From Erysipelothrix sp. HDW6C (GTDB lineage Bacteria; Bacillota_I; Bacilli_A; Erysipelotrichales; Erysipelotrichaceae), in the NCBI RefSeq assembly GCF_011299615.1, contig NZ_CP049861.1:1674001-1738000 (forward strand): a stretch of 64,000 nt of DNA, given 5' to 3'. Of this stretch, positions 49,341-58,275 are shown piece after piece. Within the stretch, counting starts at the first letter, position 1. Every line of letters begins with the position of its first letter. A program made the translations under genes and the position numbers. Under the pieces are notes generated by a model, which was not told the DNA's origin, searched no databases, and saw only the letters and a program-made list of their open reading frames with translations.

Positions 49341-50732
49341 CTATTGCTCCACCACTAATGTTTTATCTTTCTTAATGATGATTGTTGTGACTGTAAATGC
49401 GACAACAACTGCAACAATACCAACGACAAGTGCTACGATTAAATTGGTCATTGTGCCATCTGGATTTAAGAAGAATAAGATTGTAAGAATACCAGGACAA
49501 AATCCCATAACATAGCTCTTAAGTCCAAAGATTCCTGCAATCAGACCTGCACTCACAGCACCTGCTGCCGTACCAATAAGAACTTTTGGTCTCATAACAA
49601 GGGCACCATAGAAAGCCGGCTCCGTGACACCACAGATACCTGTGATGGCTGCTGAAGCAGTAACACCACGTTTCCCTTTATCTTTTTTCATTGCGAATGC
49701 GACAGCAAGTGCTGTTGCGCCAACTGATAAGTTAGAGATGAATCCCATAACAACTGTAATTGGATCATAACCCAGTGTTGCTACAGATTGGAATCCAATT
49801 GGTGTTATGGCTTTATCAATACCAAGCATAACCATGTAAGGATAAAGTGCTGAAAGAATTGGCATTGCAATAAACCCAGCAGTATCCATTAACCAAACAA
49901 TTCCATTCGCTACTGCACCACTTAATTGTGTTCCAATTGGCCCCAAAACAATAATCGTAATCGGTGCTACCACAATCATCGTTAAAAGAGGTTTTAAGAA
50001 ATAACGAATCGCTTCCGGTAGAATTTTTGTGAATAATTTGTCTACATAATACATTAAGAAGACACCCATGATTACAGGAAGAATACTGCTGCCATAATCA
50101 ACGGTTGGAATGGCAATCCCTAAGAAGTCCAACCCTTCGACGCCACTGATTGCAGGACTTACAATGAACGCTCCCAGTAATGCTCCCATGATTGGTTCCA
50201 TTTTTAGTCGTTTCGCTGTTGTATATCCGAGATATACAGGGATATACATAAATGCAGCTGTAAAAATACCCGTCAATACTTCAGCAGTACCACTTTCCAT
50301 ACTTACACCAAAGTAGTTAATCAGTAAATTACGAATTACAAGAATTAACCCACCCGTGATAAGGGCCGGAACAATTGGCATAAAGACGGCTGCAGAGAAG
50401 TTTCCGACAGCATTAACATAATGCATAATCTTCTTCTCAGATTTTTCTTCAGTCGATTTCACTTCTTCTTTAACGATAACTTCATTAAATTTCGAGACTT
50501 CTAAAAAATCATTGTATGCTACGTGAACATCGGGTCCGATAATAACCTGAATTTGATCACCTTTATTAATTGTTCCAACGACACCTTCTATTTCCTTAAT
50601 GGCATCTTCATTAATCTTATCTTTGTTTTTATAATGAATTCTCAATCTTGTTGCGCAGTGTTCAATGTGTGAGATATTTTCAACCCCACCAACATTCTTT
50701 AACACTTGTTCTGATAATAATTTGTACTTCAT
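49341..50732 (-). CDS. PTS transporter EIIBC, beta-glucoside type
   Basis: A 463-residue permease. The N-terminal EIIB domain (1-85) carries the phosphorylatable Cys in IEHCATRLRI. The EIIC domain (about 100-455) has ten or so membrane segments and conserved GxxxAPxxxGVxE-like loops (ICGVTEPAFYG). EIIA is not fused and is supplied by the gene at 51686. The family imports and phosphorylates beta-glucosides or sucrose. The operon's GH1 favours a beta-glycoside. A RAT-like sequence lies in the leader just upstream. Confidence 0.9.
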   Translation of the reverse strand: MKYKLLSEQVLKNVGGVENISHIEHCATRLRIHYKNKDKINEDAIKEIEGVVGTINKGDQIQVIIGPDVHVAYNDFLEVSKFNEVIVKEEVKSTEEKSEKKIMHYVNAVGNFSAAVFMPIVPALITGGLILVIRNLLINYFGVSMESGTAEVLTGIFTAAFMYIPVYLGYTTAKRLKMEPIMGALLGAFIVSPAISGVEGLDFLGIAIPTVDYGSSILPVIMGVFLMYYVDKLFTKILPEAIRYFLKPLLTMIVVAPITIIVLGPIGTQLSGAVANGIVWLMDTAGFIAMPILSALYPYMVMLGIDKAITPIGFQSVATLGYDPITVVMGFISNLSVGATALAVAFAMKKDKGKRGVTASAAITGICGVTEPAFYGALVMRPKVLIGTAAGAVSAGLIAGIFGLKSYVMGFCPGILTILFFLNPDGTMTNLIVALVVGIVAVVVAFTVTTIIIKKDKTLVVEQ

Positions 50733-50773
50733 TTGAATTTTCTCCTTTTCACAAGCCGTAGCTGTAATTAAGA

Positions 50774-50801
50774 GGTTTAGCCAGCCGCACTGTAACTATC
50801 C
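50774..50801 (-). promoter_or_regulatory. RAT-like sequence upstream of the EIIBC gene
   Basis: The minus strand begins GGATAGTTACAG and ends GGCTAAACC, close to the ribonucleic antiterminator pattern. No overlapping terminator with a T-run is seen, so it may be a degenerate copy or bind LicT without termination. Confidence 0.45.
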
Positions 50802-50842
50802 AATCTGAGTATCGTTAACCACCTCCTTTATGATAGTGAAAC

Positions 50843-51673
50843 CTATGTTGTTAGTTTGACAAGGTGCATCATTAAGTACAACGACTCATCAACCTTTACA
50901 TCATACGAATACTTATCTTTTAGTATTTTATTAATTTCCAGCAAACACTGAGATTCTTTCTCATATTGCTGATTAAGTAGCATCAACGTGTCTTTGTTTC
51001 TCTGATTGCATTCCTGTTTTGGAACTTCATTTAAGACACGATGTGCAAACCATCGACAATGCGTCATAAACCTTTGATACGAATAGCCTTCTTTATCCAG
51101 ATTGATATAGTGTGTGTCGACGATATCATTAATGAGACTTACAATTTCTGTAATAGCGTAAATCTCCATCATTCGTGTGTTCGTTTCTGCATTGACAATA
51201 TGTAAGGCAACAAAATTAGCCTCATCCTTGTCTATCTTTACATCCAACGTATCCGAAATCATCTTCACAACTTCTGTGGCAATGTCGTACTCTACAGGAT
51301 AGAGTTGTTTGATATTCCACAATAACGAGTTATCAAACACGATTCCCATTTGAATACGCTCTGCTAAGTTCGCGATATGATCGGTTAATGTTGTATAGAT
51401 GCTGTCGTTAAGTGGTTCTGATATTTTTGATTTTATAAACATGATGACATCGTCAGCAAGACTGATATAATCTGTCGGCATATCTTTTACCAATTCTTGA
51501 AATCTAAATTGTTCTTCTCCATCCAATTCAAACCGCTTTTCAATTCGATCCATAATAACTGCATCACCTTTGGATAATTGAAAACCAATGCCTCTTCCCA
51601 GGAGAACAACCTCCTTGCCATTATAATCAGAAGCAAGAATGACATTATTATTGTAGATTCTTTTTATAATCAT
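50843..51673 (-). CDS. licT: LicT/BglG-family transcription antiterminator
   Basis: A 276-residue protein. The CAT RNA-binding domain spans 1-55 (MIIKRIYNNNVILA, LGRGIGFQL). Two PRDs follow, with candidate phospho-His in the LTDHIANLAERI region and the NEDHFVALHI-like stretch DEANFVALHIVNAE. Phosphorylation by EII and HPr sets its activity. It binds RAT hairpins and stops a terminator from forming; its probable target is the leader at 52198. It is the second gene of the operon, between EIIA and EIIBC. Confidence 0.92.
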   Translation of the reverse strand: MIIKRIYNNNVILASDYNGKEVVLLGRGIGFQLSKGDAVIMDRIEKRFELDGEEQFRFQELVKDMPTDYISLADDVIMFIKSKISEPLNDSIYTTLTDHIANLAERIQMGIVFDNSLLWNIKQLYPVEYDIATEVVKMISDTLDVKIDKDEANFVALHIVNAETNTRMMEIYAITEIVSLINDIVDTHYINLDKEGYSYQRFMTHCRWFAHRVLNEVPKQECNQRNKDTLMLLNQQYEKESQCLLEINKILKDKYSYDVKVDESLYLMMHLVKLTT

Positions 51674-51685
51674 TATGATTACTCC

Positions 51686-52135
51686 TTATTCAATCGTAAC
51701 TTGGAATATTTCATCTCCACATTTGACGATTTCTGTTTCCCCAACCCAATCTAGCTTATAGTTGGTACAAATAATTGGTGTTACCGTATCACACCCAGCA
51801 GATTGAATTAAATCAAGATTAACATTTATTAACTGGGTCCCCACACTTACATGCTCACCAACTTCAACGAACACTTTAAATGGTTTTCCTTCTAAGGTTA
51901 CCGTATCAATTCCAATATGAATCAGCACCTCAACTCCCTTCTCACTTCGAATTCCAATTGCATGATGAGTTTCGAATAGCATAATAACCTCACCTGCAAT
52001 CGGAGCTACTACTTTACCGCTACTTGGAATAATCGCAATTCCATCTCCCAGCATCTTCTGAGCAAACATCGGATCACTTACATCTTCTAAGCGAACACGT
52101 TCCCCATCCAATGGACTGTATATCATCTCTTTCAT
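51686..52135 (-). CDS. PTS EIIA, glucose (Crr) type
   Basis: A 149-residue phosphocarrier. The conserved histidines are in HAIGIRS and the phosphorylated HIGIDTV. It starts with AGGAGGAATCG and lies 12 bp before licT. As a separate EIIA in the first position of the operon it would pass phosphate to the EIIBC protein, which has no EIIA of its own. Confidence 0.93.
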   Translation of the reverse strand: MKEMIYSPLDGERVRLEDVSDPMFAQKMLGDGIAIIPSSGKVVAPIAGEVIMLFETHHAIGIRSEKGVEVLIHIGIDTVTLEGKPFKVFVEVGEHVSVGTQLINVNLDLIQSAGCDTVTPIICTNYKLDWVGETEIVKCGDEIFQVTIE

Positions 52136-52152
52136 TCGATTCCTCCTAATAC

Positions 52153-52213
52153 AAAAAGAGCAAGCAAAACTGTCGTAGGTATTCCTTCCTACAAACAGGT
52201 TTTGCTTGCTCTT
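52153..52213 (-). terminator. Regulated terminator in the PTS operon leader
   Basis: On the minus strand a long stem (AGAGCAAGCAAAACCTG with CAGTTTTGCTTGCTCT) is followed by TTTTTG. Its ascending arm overlaps the RAT, so antiterminator and terminator are exclusive. It lies about 20 bp before the EIIA start. Confidence 0.9.
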
Positions 52214-52227
52214 AGCAGTAACAACCC
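52198..52227 (-). promoter_or_regulatory. RAT antiterminator site of the PTS operon
   Basis: The minus strand starts GGGTTGTTACTGC and ends GCAAGCAAAACC, the pattern bound by LicT-type proteins. It overlaps the terminator at 52153-52213. This is the sensor of the operon. Confidence 0.88.
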
Positions 52228-52229
52228 TA

Positions 52230-52654
52230 TTTCATTTACAATATAGCAAAGTATGAAAGCGTTGTCAAATAATTATTATTGGCTTGTTATTCGTAATCCA
52301 TATTGTCATTTTACAAATCATTTGAAGAATACCATACATGTACTTCCCCAACTACTTGACGAAGGATATTTTTTTAATGTTTAGCGATTTGTAGCCAAAA
52401 CAAAAAGACTAAAGATGTTTTTTAAGTTAGTAGTTGAACTTGTTTCATTAGAAAATTCTGGCCTAAAGATTCAATTCTTTTGTTACTAGTAGTTATTGAT
52501 GCTTTGATTACTTTCAAAGTAAAAGAGAACCTTCTCAAAATGAATGACTCGACTTAAATCTAATCAGTTAACGTGACCCTCATAAAAAGAAGATAACATT
52601 TTCAAACGTGTTAATTTCAATAAACTAAAATAATTTTCGGTGTTAAGAATTCTT
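52230..52654. other. Gene-free AT-rich stretch
   Basis: About 425 bp between the PTS operon leader and the dgt gene. No ORF of significance, no repeat and no RNA gene was recognised. The promoter of the PTS operon should lie near its beginning. Confidence 0.6.
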
Positions 52655-54178
52655 CTAATTAAGTCCTCTCAGCTCTTGGCGCAATTCAAATGCATAGTTG
52701 TCAGTTAAACCCGATACAAAGTCAATAACGCATAATACCCGTAAGTATAGTTTATAATTTTCATCTTTATCTTTTGATTCTATTGAATACAAGCTCAGGT
52801 ATTCTTCAGGAATCAATGCGCATATTTTCATATTATAATAACTGTTTCTAATCTTTTTAGTTACATATTTTTGGTCGGACTCATCGAAGACTTCAACTTT
52901 AATGTTCGCATCATATGCAATCATTGCTGATACAAAAATATCCATTAAATCAGAAAGGCATGCTTTTGATGCAATTTCTGTTTTCAAAATTTGATCATTA
53001 TCAAAAATAATGCGACTGGCAATATTCCGAGCAAAATCAAAGAATTTACGTTCAAAGCACTCTTTCGATAATTCATATTTTTCAGTTTCAATCCCATTGT
53101 AAAGTTTATTTACATCATAATTAAGCTGAGTAGCAACACTAAGCATTAATCGTACCTGAACCTCTTGTAGCCAAATACGAAGGCTGTTGATTATATTACT
53201 TTCAATTAATTTTCCATCGATTTTGAGTAATTCATCAAACCGATCAACAATAGAACTATAATGTATATTTGCGTCGTCTTCATCATTCTCTTTAATTCGA
53301 ATTAATTCGACCTCAATATCATTTAATGTTATAACTCCCCGTTTAAACGCATCTTCGATATCAGCTATACAATAAGCAATATCATCTGCTGCCTCCAAAA
53401 TATATGTTACTAGGTGGCGTGGTTTTAGTGCTTCAGTTGAATCAGTAATTTCATCAATTAATTCTTTTTCTGCAAAGTAGTATCCGAATTTTTTCTTTTT
53501 GTTATCAACGGCATATTTTGAATCAAATGGATATTTAAGCATTGAATATACTAGTGGATAGGATAAATTCATTCCCTGAACCCCTTCTTTTAGATATTCT
53601 TTTAAAACAATCCTAATTCCTTGTACATTTCCATCAAATTTCAGAAAATCATTATATAACTCGTAGTTTACATTGGATTTATTGATGAACTCTTTTAAAT
53701 AGCGTTTATTTCCGAATTCATCTGTGAATAGACCCAGACTATTATTTTCTATGAACCAATCCCGAATACATGATTCGCCGAAATGTCCAAATGATGGATT
53801 TCCAATATCATGGATTAAACCAACATTTTTACACAGACCAACAAGTATTTCTCCATCAGATTCTTCAAATGTTTTTAATCCATTGGAACTATTGTTATCA
53901 TTCCATGTCTTATTCCTTTTGTTATAGATTAGTACATACCGCGCAATTTGTTCCGCAATATTTGATACTTCAAGCGAATGAGTTAATCGCGTTCTCACAA
54001 AATCTCCACGATTTAACGGAAATACTTGAGTTTTATCTTGCATTCTTCGAAACGATGGACTTGTAATGATTGTATTATAGTCAATTTGATTGTCATTTAG
54101 TACATTATTGTTTTGACCCGCTACTCTATCATAAATACTTGGTTTTGCTTTCCGTTGCATTTTGAAATATTTGTTCAT
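52655..54178 (-). CDS. dgt: dGTP triphosphohydrolase (Dgt-like HD protein)
   Basis: A 507-residue HD-domain protein. The HD motif is TRLTHSLEV near residue 60 and LIHDIGNPSFGHFGE near 125, with a later LEAADDIAYCIADIED stretch, all typical of dGTPases that split dGTP to deoxyguanosine and triphosphate. It is monocistronic with GGAGAACATA before the ATG. It is more AT-rich than the PTS genes on both sides. dGTPases can limit phage by depleting dNTPs, and the isolated AT-rich setting leaves that possible, but a housekeeping role is equally consistent. Confidence 0.9.
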   Translation of the reverse strand: MNKYFKMQRKAKPSIYDRVAGQNNNVLNDNQIDYNTIITSPSFRRMQDKTQVFPLNRGDFVRTRLTHSLEVSNIAEQIARYVLIYNKRNKTWNDNNSSNGLKTFEESDGEILVGLCKNVGLIHDIGNPSFGHFGESCIRDWFIENNSLGLFTDEFGNKRYLKEFINKSNVNYELYNDFLKFDGNVQGIRIVLKEYLKEGVQGMNLSYPLVYSMLKYPFDSKYAVDNKKKKFGYYFAEKELIDEITDSTEALKPRHLVTYILEAADDIAYCIADIEDAFKRGVITLNDIEVELIRIKENDEDDANIHYSSIVDRFDELLKIDGKLIESNIINSLRIWLQEVQVRLMLSVATQLNYDVNKLYNGIETEKYELSKECFERKFFDFARNIASRIIFDNDQILKTEIASKACLSDLMDIFVSAMIAYDANIKVEVFDESDQKYVTKKIRNSYYNMKICALIPEEYLSLYSIESKDKDENYKLYLRVLCVIDFVSGLTDNYAFELRQELRGLN

Positions 54179-54500
54179 TATGTTCTCCTTTTTGAATTTT
54201 CAGATATCTCACTCATTGCAGTTTTCTAACGAAAAAATCTGCTTTCATTATAATAGTATTGTACACAATATTTTACATACTGGACATCTGTATTTGTATT
54301 GATGTAGTAAATTCATTTTGAAATTACTAATTCAACTGGAAATTTCGCCTGAAAATTAATATTTCTTTAATCATCATGACTTTCTCTTCTCATTAAGTCT
54401 AAAAGTAAATTATGTAAATAATTAGACCTTTTATCAAATTGTTTTCATAAATATTATGTAATAAATTTCGAACTATCAGATACAAGAAAACGGAGTCGAT
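54179..54500. other. Gene-free AT-rich stretch upstream of dgt
   Basis: This segment separates dgt from the SGNH operon terminator. It contains TATAAT at about 54250 on the minus strand, a candidate -10 for dgt without a good -35. Nothing else was recognised. Confidence 0.5.
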
Positions 54501-54527
54501 AAAAAGACGATGGATTTCATCGCCTCT
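54501..54527 (-). terminator. Terminator of the nanE operon
   Basis: On the minus strand GGCGATG and CATCGTC pair with one G-U, close a short loop and are followed by TTTTTATC. It lies 5 bp after the SGNH gene stop. Confidence 0.7.
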
Positions 54528-54531
54528 AATA

Positions 54532-55161
54532 TTATTTTGAGCATTTACTCATTAGTAACCGGTATCCGTGCTCATTTAAGTGTAGACCATCTGAGAAATA
54601 CGATTCCTTGGGTTCTAGACCTGTTCGCAAGTGTTTGTTCAAATCAAGATAGTCTATTTGTAAATGTTTTGCTAGTGCTTTCAATTCTACATTGCATACG
54701 TCAATGATTGCATTGGTGCGAATACCACCACCGGTTGTCATGAAAGATTGTTTTGATTCGATACAAGGTAATATTGAAATCAGCGTGATTGAGATATCTG
54801 GAATATTTGCTTGAATCATCATAATCAGATCACCAATGTTGAGCACGATGTCTCGAGGGCTCTCCATAACGGTATCACCCAAATCATTGGTTCCAAGATG
54901 AATTATAACGTGCTGGGGATTAAACTGCAATACGAGCTCATCAACCAGGTTGCATAGTGGCTTTGAACACATTCCACCAATGCCATTATTTATCCAGTCT
55001 GCGGGTAACAACGAGCTTGGTATCTGTTCAACCAATGAATCACCAACTAGCACGGTGCCACCTTGAGAATTCGGTTGCTTTTTAATAATACGAATGATTT
55101 TTTCAAGTAGTTCCTGCCGCCATTGAAAGTATTTAAAATTGAACTCCATGTTTTCTTTCAT
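54532..55161 (-). CDS. SGNH/GDSL-family hydrolase
   Basis: A 209-residue serine hydrolase. The nucleophile block is VLVGDSLVEQ near residue 45, GGMCS gives the oxyanion Gly, LGTNDLGD the Asn, and DGLHLNEHG the Asp-His pair. No signal peptide is present, so it acts in the cytoplasm, most likely removing an acetyl or acyl group from an imported sugar. Its ATG overlaps the stop of the RpiR gene (ATGA), and it is the last gene of the nanE operon. Confidence 0.87.
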   Translation of the reverse strand: MKENMEFNFKYFQWRQELLEKIIRIIKKQPNSQGGTVLVGDSLVEQIPSSLLPADWINNGIGGMCSKPLCNLVDELVLQFNPQHVIIHLGTNDLGDTVMESPRDIVLNIGDLIMMIQANIPDISITLISILPCIESKQSFMTTGGGIRTNAIIDVCNVELKALAKHLQIDYLDLNKHLRTGLEPKESYFSDGLHLNEHGYRLLMSKCSK

Positions 55162-55970
55162 GACTCTTTCTCTACATATGCAAGGGTACCTTGTAATAAT
55201 TTTGATTTAAACTTGTAGTCTCGAGCCAAAAAATGTGCGTATAAAATATCAATAATTACGAGAACTGGAAATTGTGGTGAAATGACATTCCCAACTTCTA
55301 AGTTTTCAATAGATGCGCAGATTAACACTTCTTTGCAGTATGCTTTGAGAACATCTGAATTGTTGGCAGTAATCATGACGGTATAAGCCCCGACTTCATG
55401 TGCTTTCCTAAGATATTTTCTCATATTCATGCCACTTACAGAGATACAAATTAACACAGTTTCAGAATCCATGAGAATTGAACTCATTTTCATAATATGA
55501 TCGTCTGTAACTGCCTCTACATACATCCCCAAACGCATAAAGCGGATTTTAAATTCTTGCGCTGCCATGCCAGAACTCCCAGCGCCATAAATGTAGACAC
55601 GTTTGGCTTGGCTTAATGCTTTCGAAAGATTGGTAATTTGTTTCTCGTTGATCAGGGCATTGGTTTTATCAAGTAGTTCTTTGTATGTTATCAATACATT
55701 TTGTGTCAACTCAGTGAAACGTTCCGCATTGCGATTGAGCGTTTTTTCATAAAAGAATATGAATTCACGATAGCCACTGAATCCCGCCTTTTTTGCAAAT
55801 CGAGAGAGCGTTGCTTCTGAAACATAGAGTTTCTTTGCAATTGATTTCGCACTGAAATCACGCACTTCGGTATTGCTCATAAAGAAATCGGCAACTTTTC
55901 GCTCAAGTCCTGAGAAATTAGTGTACTCTGATTCCAGTCTTGGTGCTATTGTTGGTTGAAACTTTGGCAT
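55158..55970 (-). CDS. MurR/RpiR-family transcriptional regulator
   Basis: A 270-residue regulator. The HTH is at about 25-75 (SAKSIAKKLYVSEATLSRFAKKAGF). The SIS sugar-phosphate-binding domain follows (IYGAGSSGMAAQEFKIRFMRLG near 130). The family senses amino-sugar or phosphosugar ligands such as MurNAc-6P. It lies within the operon it probably controls, and the palindromic operator at 60269-60311 is its likely target. Confidence 0.9.
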   Translation of the reverse strand: MPKFQPTIAPRLESEYTNFSGLERKVADFFMSNTEVRDFSAKSIAKKLYVSEATLSRFAKKAGFSGYREFIFFYEKTLNRNAERFTELTQNVLITYKELLDKTNALINEKQITNLSKALSQAKRVYIYGAGSSGMAAQEFKIRFMRLGMYVEAVTDDHIMKMSSILMDSETVLICISVSGMNMRKYLRKAHEVGAYTVMITANNSDVLKAYCKEVLICASIENLEVGNVISPQFPVLVIIDILYAHFLARDYKFKSKLLQGTLAYVEKES

Positions 55971-55990
55971 ATTATCACCTCTCTAGTTCA

Positions 55991-57490
55991 TTATATATCA
56001 AGAAGAAATCTAACTTCAAACATACGATGCCATGGCATAAATGTTTGAAGTGATTTGATTGGATATACTGTACTTAAATTCATGAGTGTATAGTAGTTCA
56101 TAATTCTTTGTGTGATTACATCAGTTACATACGATTCTTTGTTTTTAAAATTGTAATACGATAATCTAGCAATCGGTAAGTCTTCTCGAATAACCTCTTG
56201 GCGAACAAGTGCTTGGTAAATATAATCTTCAAGAATGCGGTAAACAAGATGATAGGATCTTTCGTGTTGTCTACTCTGTAAATTATAGATTGCCATACTT
56301 AAAACCGTACCCAATGCGTTACAGTTTGTATTCCATCCAGCGTAAGCGTGAAGCCTATTCAACAAATGAAAGGAATCAAGATATTTAATGAGTTGAATGT
56401 CTGCCCCATTAGCATAAGCACTGTCGCAAATGGCTACTTTATAACCTTGTTCAATATATCGGGCAATCTCTTTCACAAAATAGAGCAAATTTCGATGACT
56501 TGTATAGGTGATGTCACGTTCATTTTGTTGAGATGCTTCCTGCATTATCTCACCTGGGGTATTGATTGCTAGAATATAATCTGCTTCTTGGGGAGTAGAT
56601 ACAAGGTAGGATCGTGTCACATCTAAATGGTATTTTAGACTCTCAGCAAAGGGTCTATCTTCGTATAATGGTGTTATAAGTGGGCCTTTTGTCGAAGCAT
56701 AAAATGCATAGACTTTTGTATACGATGCATTGATTTCATTGAGACAACGAGCAATCAGTGACAGGCCAACTTCATCAGCTCCAGGATAAATGTTTACACG
56801 TGTCTCCAAATGATGTTTCGATAAATAGGCGACAACTTCTTTCTGGGCAAGTGCAGTATAACCAAACGGAGCCGAGTCATCTTGTGGAATGACAAGAAAG
56901 TCAAGGACACCCTCTTTTACCAGTTCAGCTATTTTAATATTATAGTGCAAATTAAATGCACGTCTTGTTTCATAATCTGACAACACATCAGTTGGAATTT
57001 CTATTGATTTTAGTTCTTTGAGCTGTTCATCTGCGAGTCCAAATCGTTCGAGTTCATCAAGTAAATACTTTCGCCGAAAAATTGCATAGCCATAATCTGC
57101 ATAATAGTTCGGCTCTTCTTCACTTGAATTGTAACTGGGACATCGCATAATGCATTGCGAAACATACAGTTTTATTGCGGGGTTTGCATCGCGTAATTTT
57201 CTTAAATTTTCGACGTACTGGTCAACGGTTTCCTTTGACAATGTGTGGATACGTGATGGAATTAGACCCCCAAAAAGAAGCATATCCATGCTCAGTACTG
57301 CTGCATCAACATCTTTAATCGTATCAAATATAAAAGACCATAATGCATCGACTGGTGCAGATTTTTTCTTTTCACCCAACAAGGATTTTTCGGGACGTAT
57401 CAAGTCAATACTTTGATTCCCTTCAGCAACAAACGCTGGATAATCGTAATTACATGGCCTCTCATCGAGAGGGATATAGAGTAGTTTCAT
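55991..57490 (-). CDS. DUF4127 family protein
   Basis: A 499-residue protein whose N terminus (LYIPLDERPCNYDYP) and motifs DMLLFGGLIPSR, VIPQDDSAPFGYT and YPGADEVG match DUF4127. The family lacks a proven function; recurring acidic and Asn/Asp motifs suggest a hydrolase. It has no signal peptide. Here it sits between a HAD phosphatase and the RpiR regulator in an amino-sugar type operon, which makes a cytoplasmic glycan- or sugar-processing role likely. Confidence 0.88.
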   Translation of the reverse strand: MKLLYIPLDERPCNYDYPAFVAEGNQSIDLIRPEKSLLGEKKKSAPVDALWSFIFDTIKDVDAAVLSMDMLLFGGLIPSRIHTLSKETVDQYVENLRKLRDANPAIKLYVSQCIMRCPSYNSSEEEPNYYADYGYAIFRRKYLLDELERFGLADEQLKELKSIEIPTDVLSDYETRRAFNLHYNIKIAELVKEGVLDFLVIPQDDSAPFGYTALAQKEVVAYLSKHHLETRVNIYPGADEVGLSLIARCLNEINASYTKVYAFYASTKGPLITPLYEDRPFAESLKYHLDVTRSYLVSTPQEADYILAINTPGEIMQEASQQNERDITYTSHRNLLYFVKEIARYIEQGYKVAICDSAYANGADIQLIKYLDSFHLLNRLHAYAGWNTNCNALGTVLSMAIYNLQSRQHERSYHLVYRILEDYIYQALVRQEVIREDLPIARLSYYNFKNKESYVTDVITQRIMNYYTLMNLSTVYPIKSLQTFMPWHRMFEVRFLLDI

Positions 57491-57531
57491 TACTTACCTC
57501 CTTAAACAACAAGAGCCGTTATGGCTCCTGT

Positions 57532-58275
57532 TTAATCAATGGCTTTAATTGCATCGAGTATCGTCGAACATGACATTGCTTTAGGGTGTGTTTTCCCACC
57601 AACAATAAATGCTTTATCAGCTATGTCGAAAAGCGAGAAGTCATTTTCCGAATCGCCAATGGCGACAATAGTCGCATCTGGAAACAGTTCATGAATTGCC
57701 TTCCCTTTTGAAACAGAAGGATTCATAACTTCTAAAGATGTATTTGATGTTTTAACTGCTAACAATTCTTTGAATTGTGTATCAACAATACTCTGAGCAG
57801 TTTCAATTTCCTGTGGTGAACCAATGAGGAGAAATAGCACTACCGGTTGATAGGTTATAACAGTTTCAAAGTCGTCCAAAATAATACTTGAATCGTAGAA
57901 CTCTTTAGGGAATAGTGGATCGCGGTCGTTATGCCAATAACGATTGCTAATCGTGTTCATCTCAATTCGTATTTGCATCGCTTTAATATGGCGATAGAAA
58001 TTCAGTGCGCTCTTTTTTTCGATTAGGGTTGCTTGCATTGCATTTTCTTCGTTTATAACTGCACCATTCTGTGAAATACGAATATCGATTGGCAATGAAT
58101 AACGATCACAAATATGAAGAATATCATGATCCAATCGTCCTGTGTTTATTACAAGTGTATATCCAAAATCATGGATTGATTGCAGGCATTCAAGTGTTTT
58201 TTCACCACCAATTATTTCATTCTTAGCATTAATTAGTGTTCCATCCAAGTCAAATGTTAAAACCTTACGATGCAT
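57532..58275 (-). CDS. HAD-IIB (Cof-type) sugar phosphatase
   Basis: A 247-residue HAD hydrolase. The nucleophile motif is TFDLDGTLINAKNE at the N terminus. Lys appears in VSKGKAIHELF and the last motif is AIGDSENDFSLFDIA, the type IIB order. It probably dephosphorylates a sugar phosphate made by the PTS. It overlaps the EIIC gene by 11 bp. Confidence 0.88.
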   Translation of the reverse strand: MHRKVLTFDLDGTLINAKNEIIGGEKTLECLQSIHDFGYTLVINTGRLDHDILHICDRYSLPIDIRISQNGAVINEENAMQATLIEKKSALNFYRHIKAMQIRIEMNTISNRYWHNDRDPLFPKEFYDSSIILDDFETVITYQPVVLFLLIGSPQEIETAQSIVDTQFKELLAVKTSNTSLEVMNPSVSKGKAIHELFPDATIVAIGDSENDFSLFDIADKAFIVGGKTHPKAMSCSTILDAIKAID

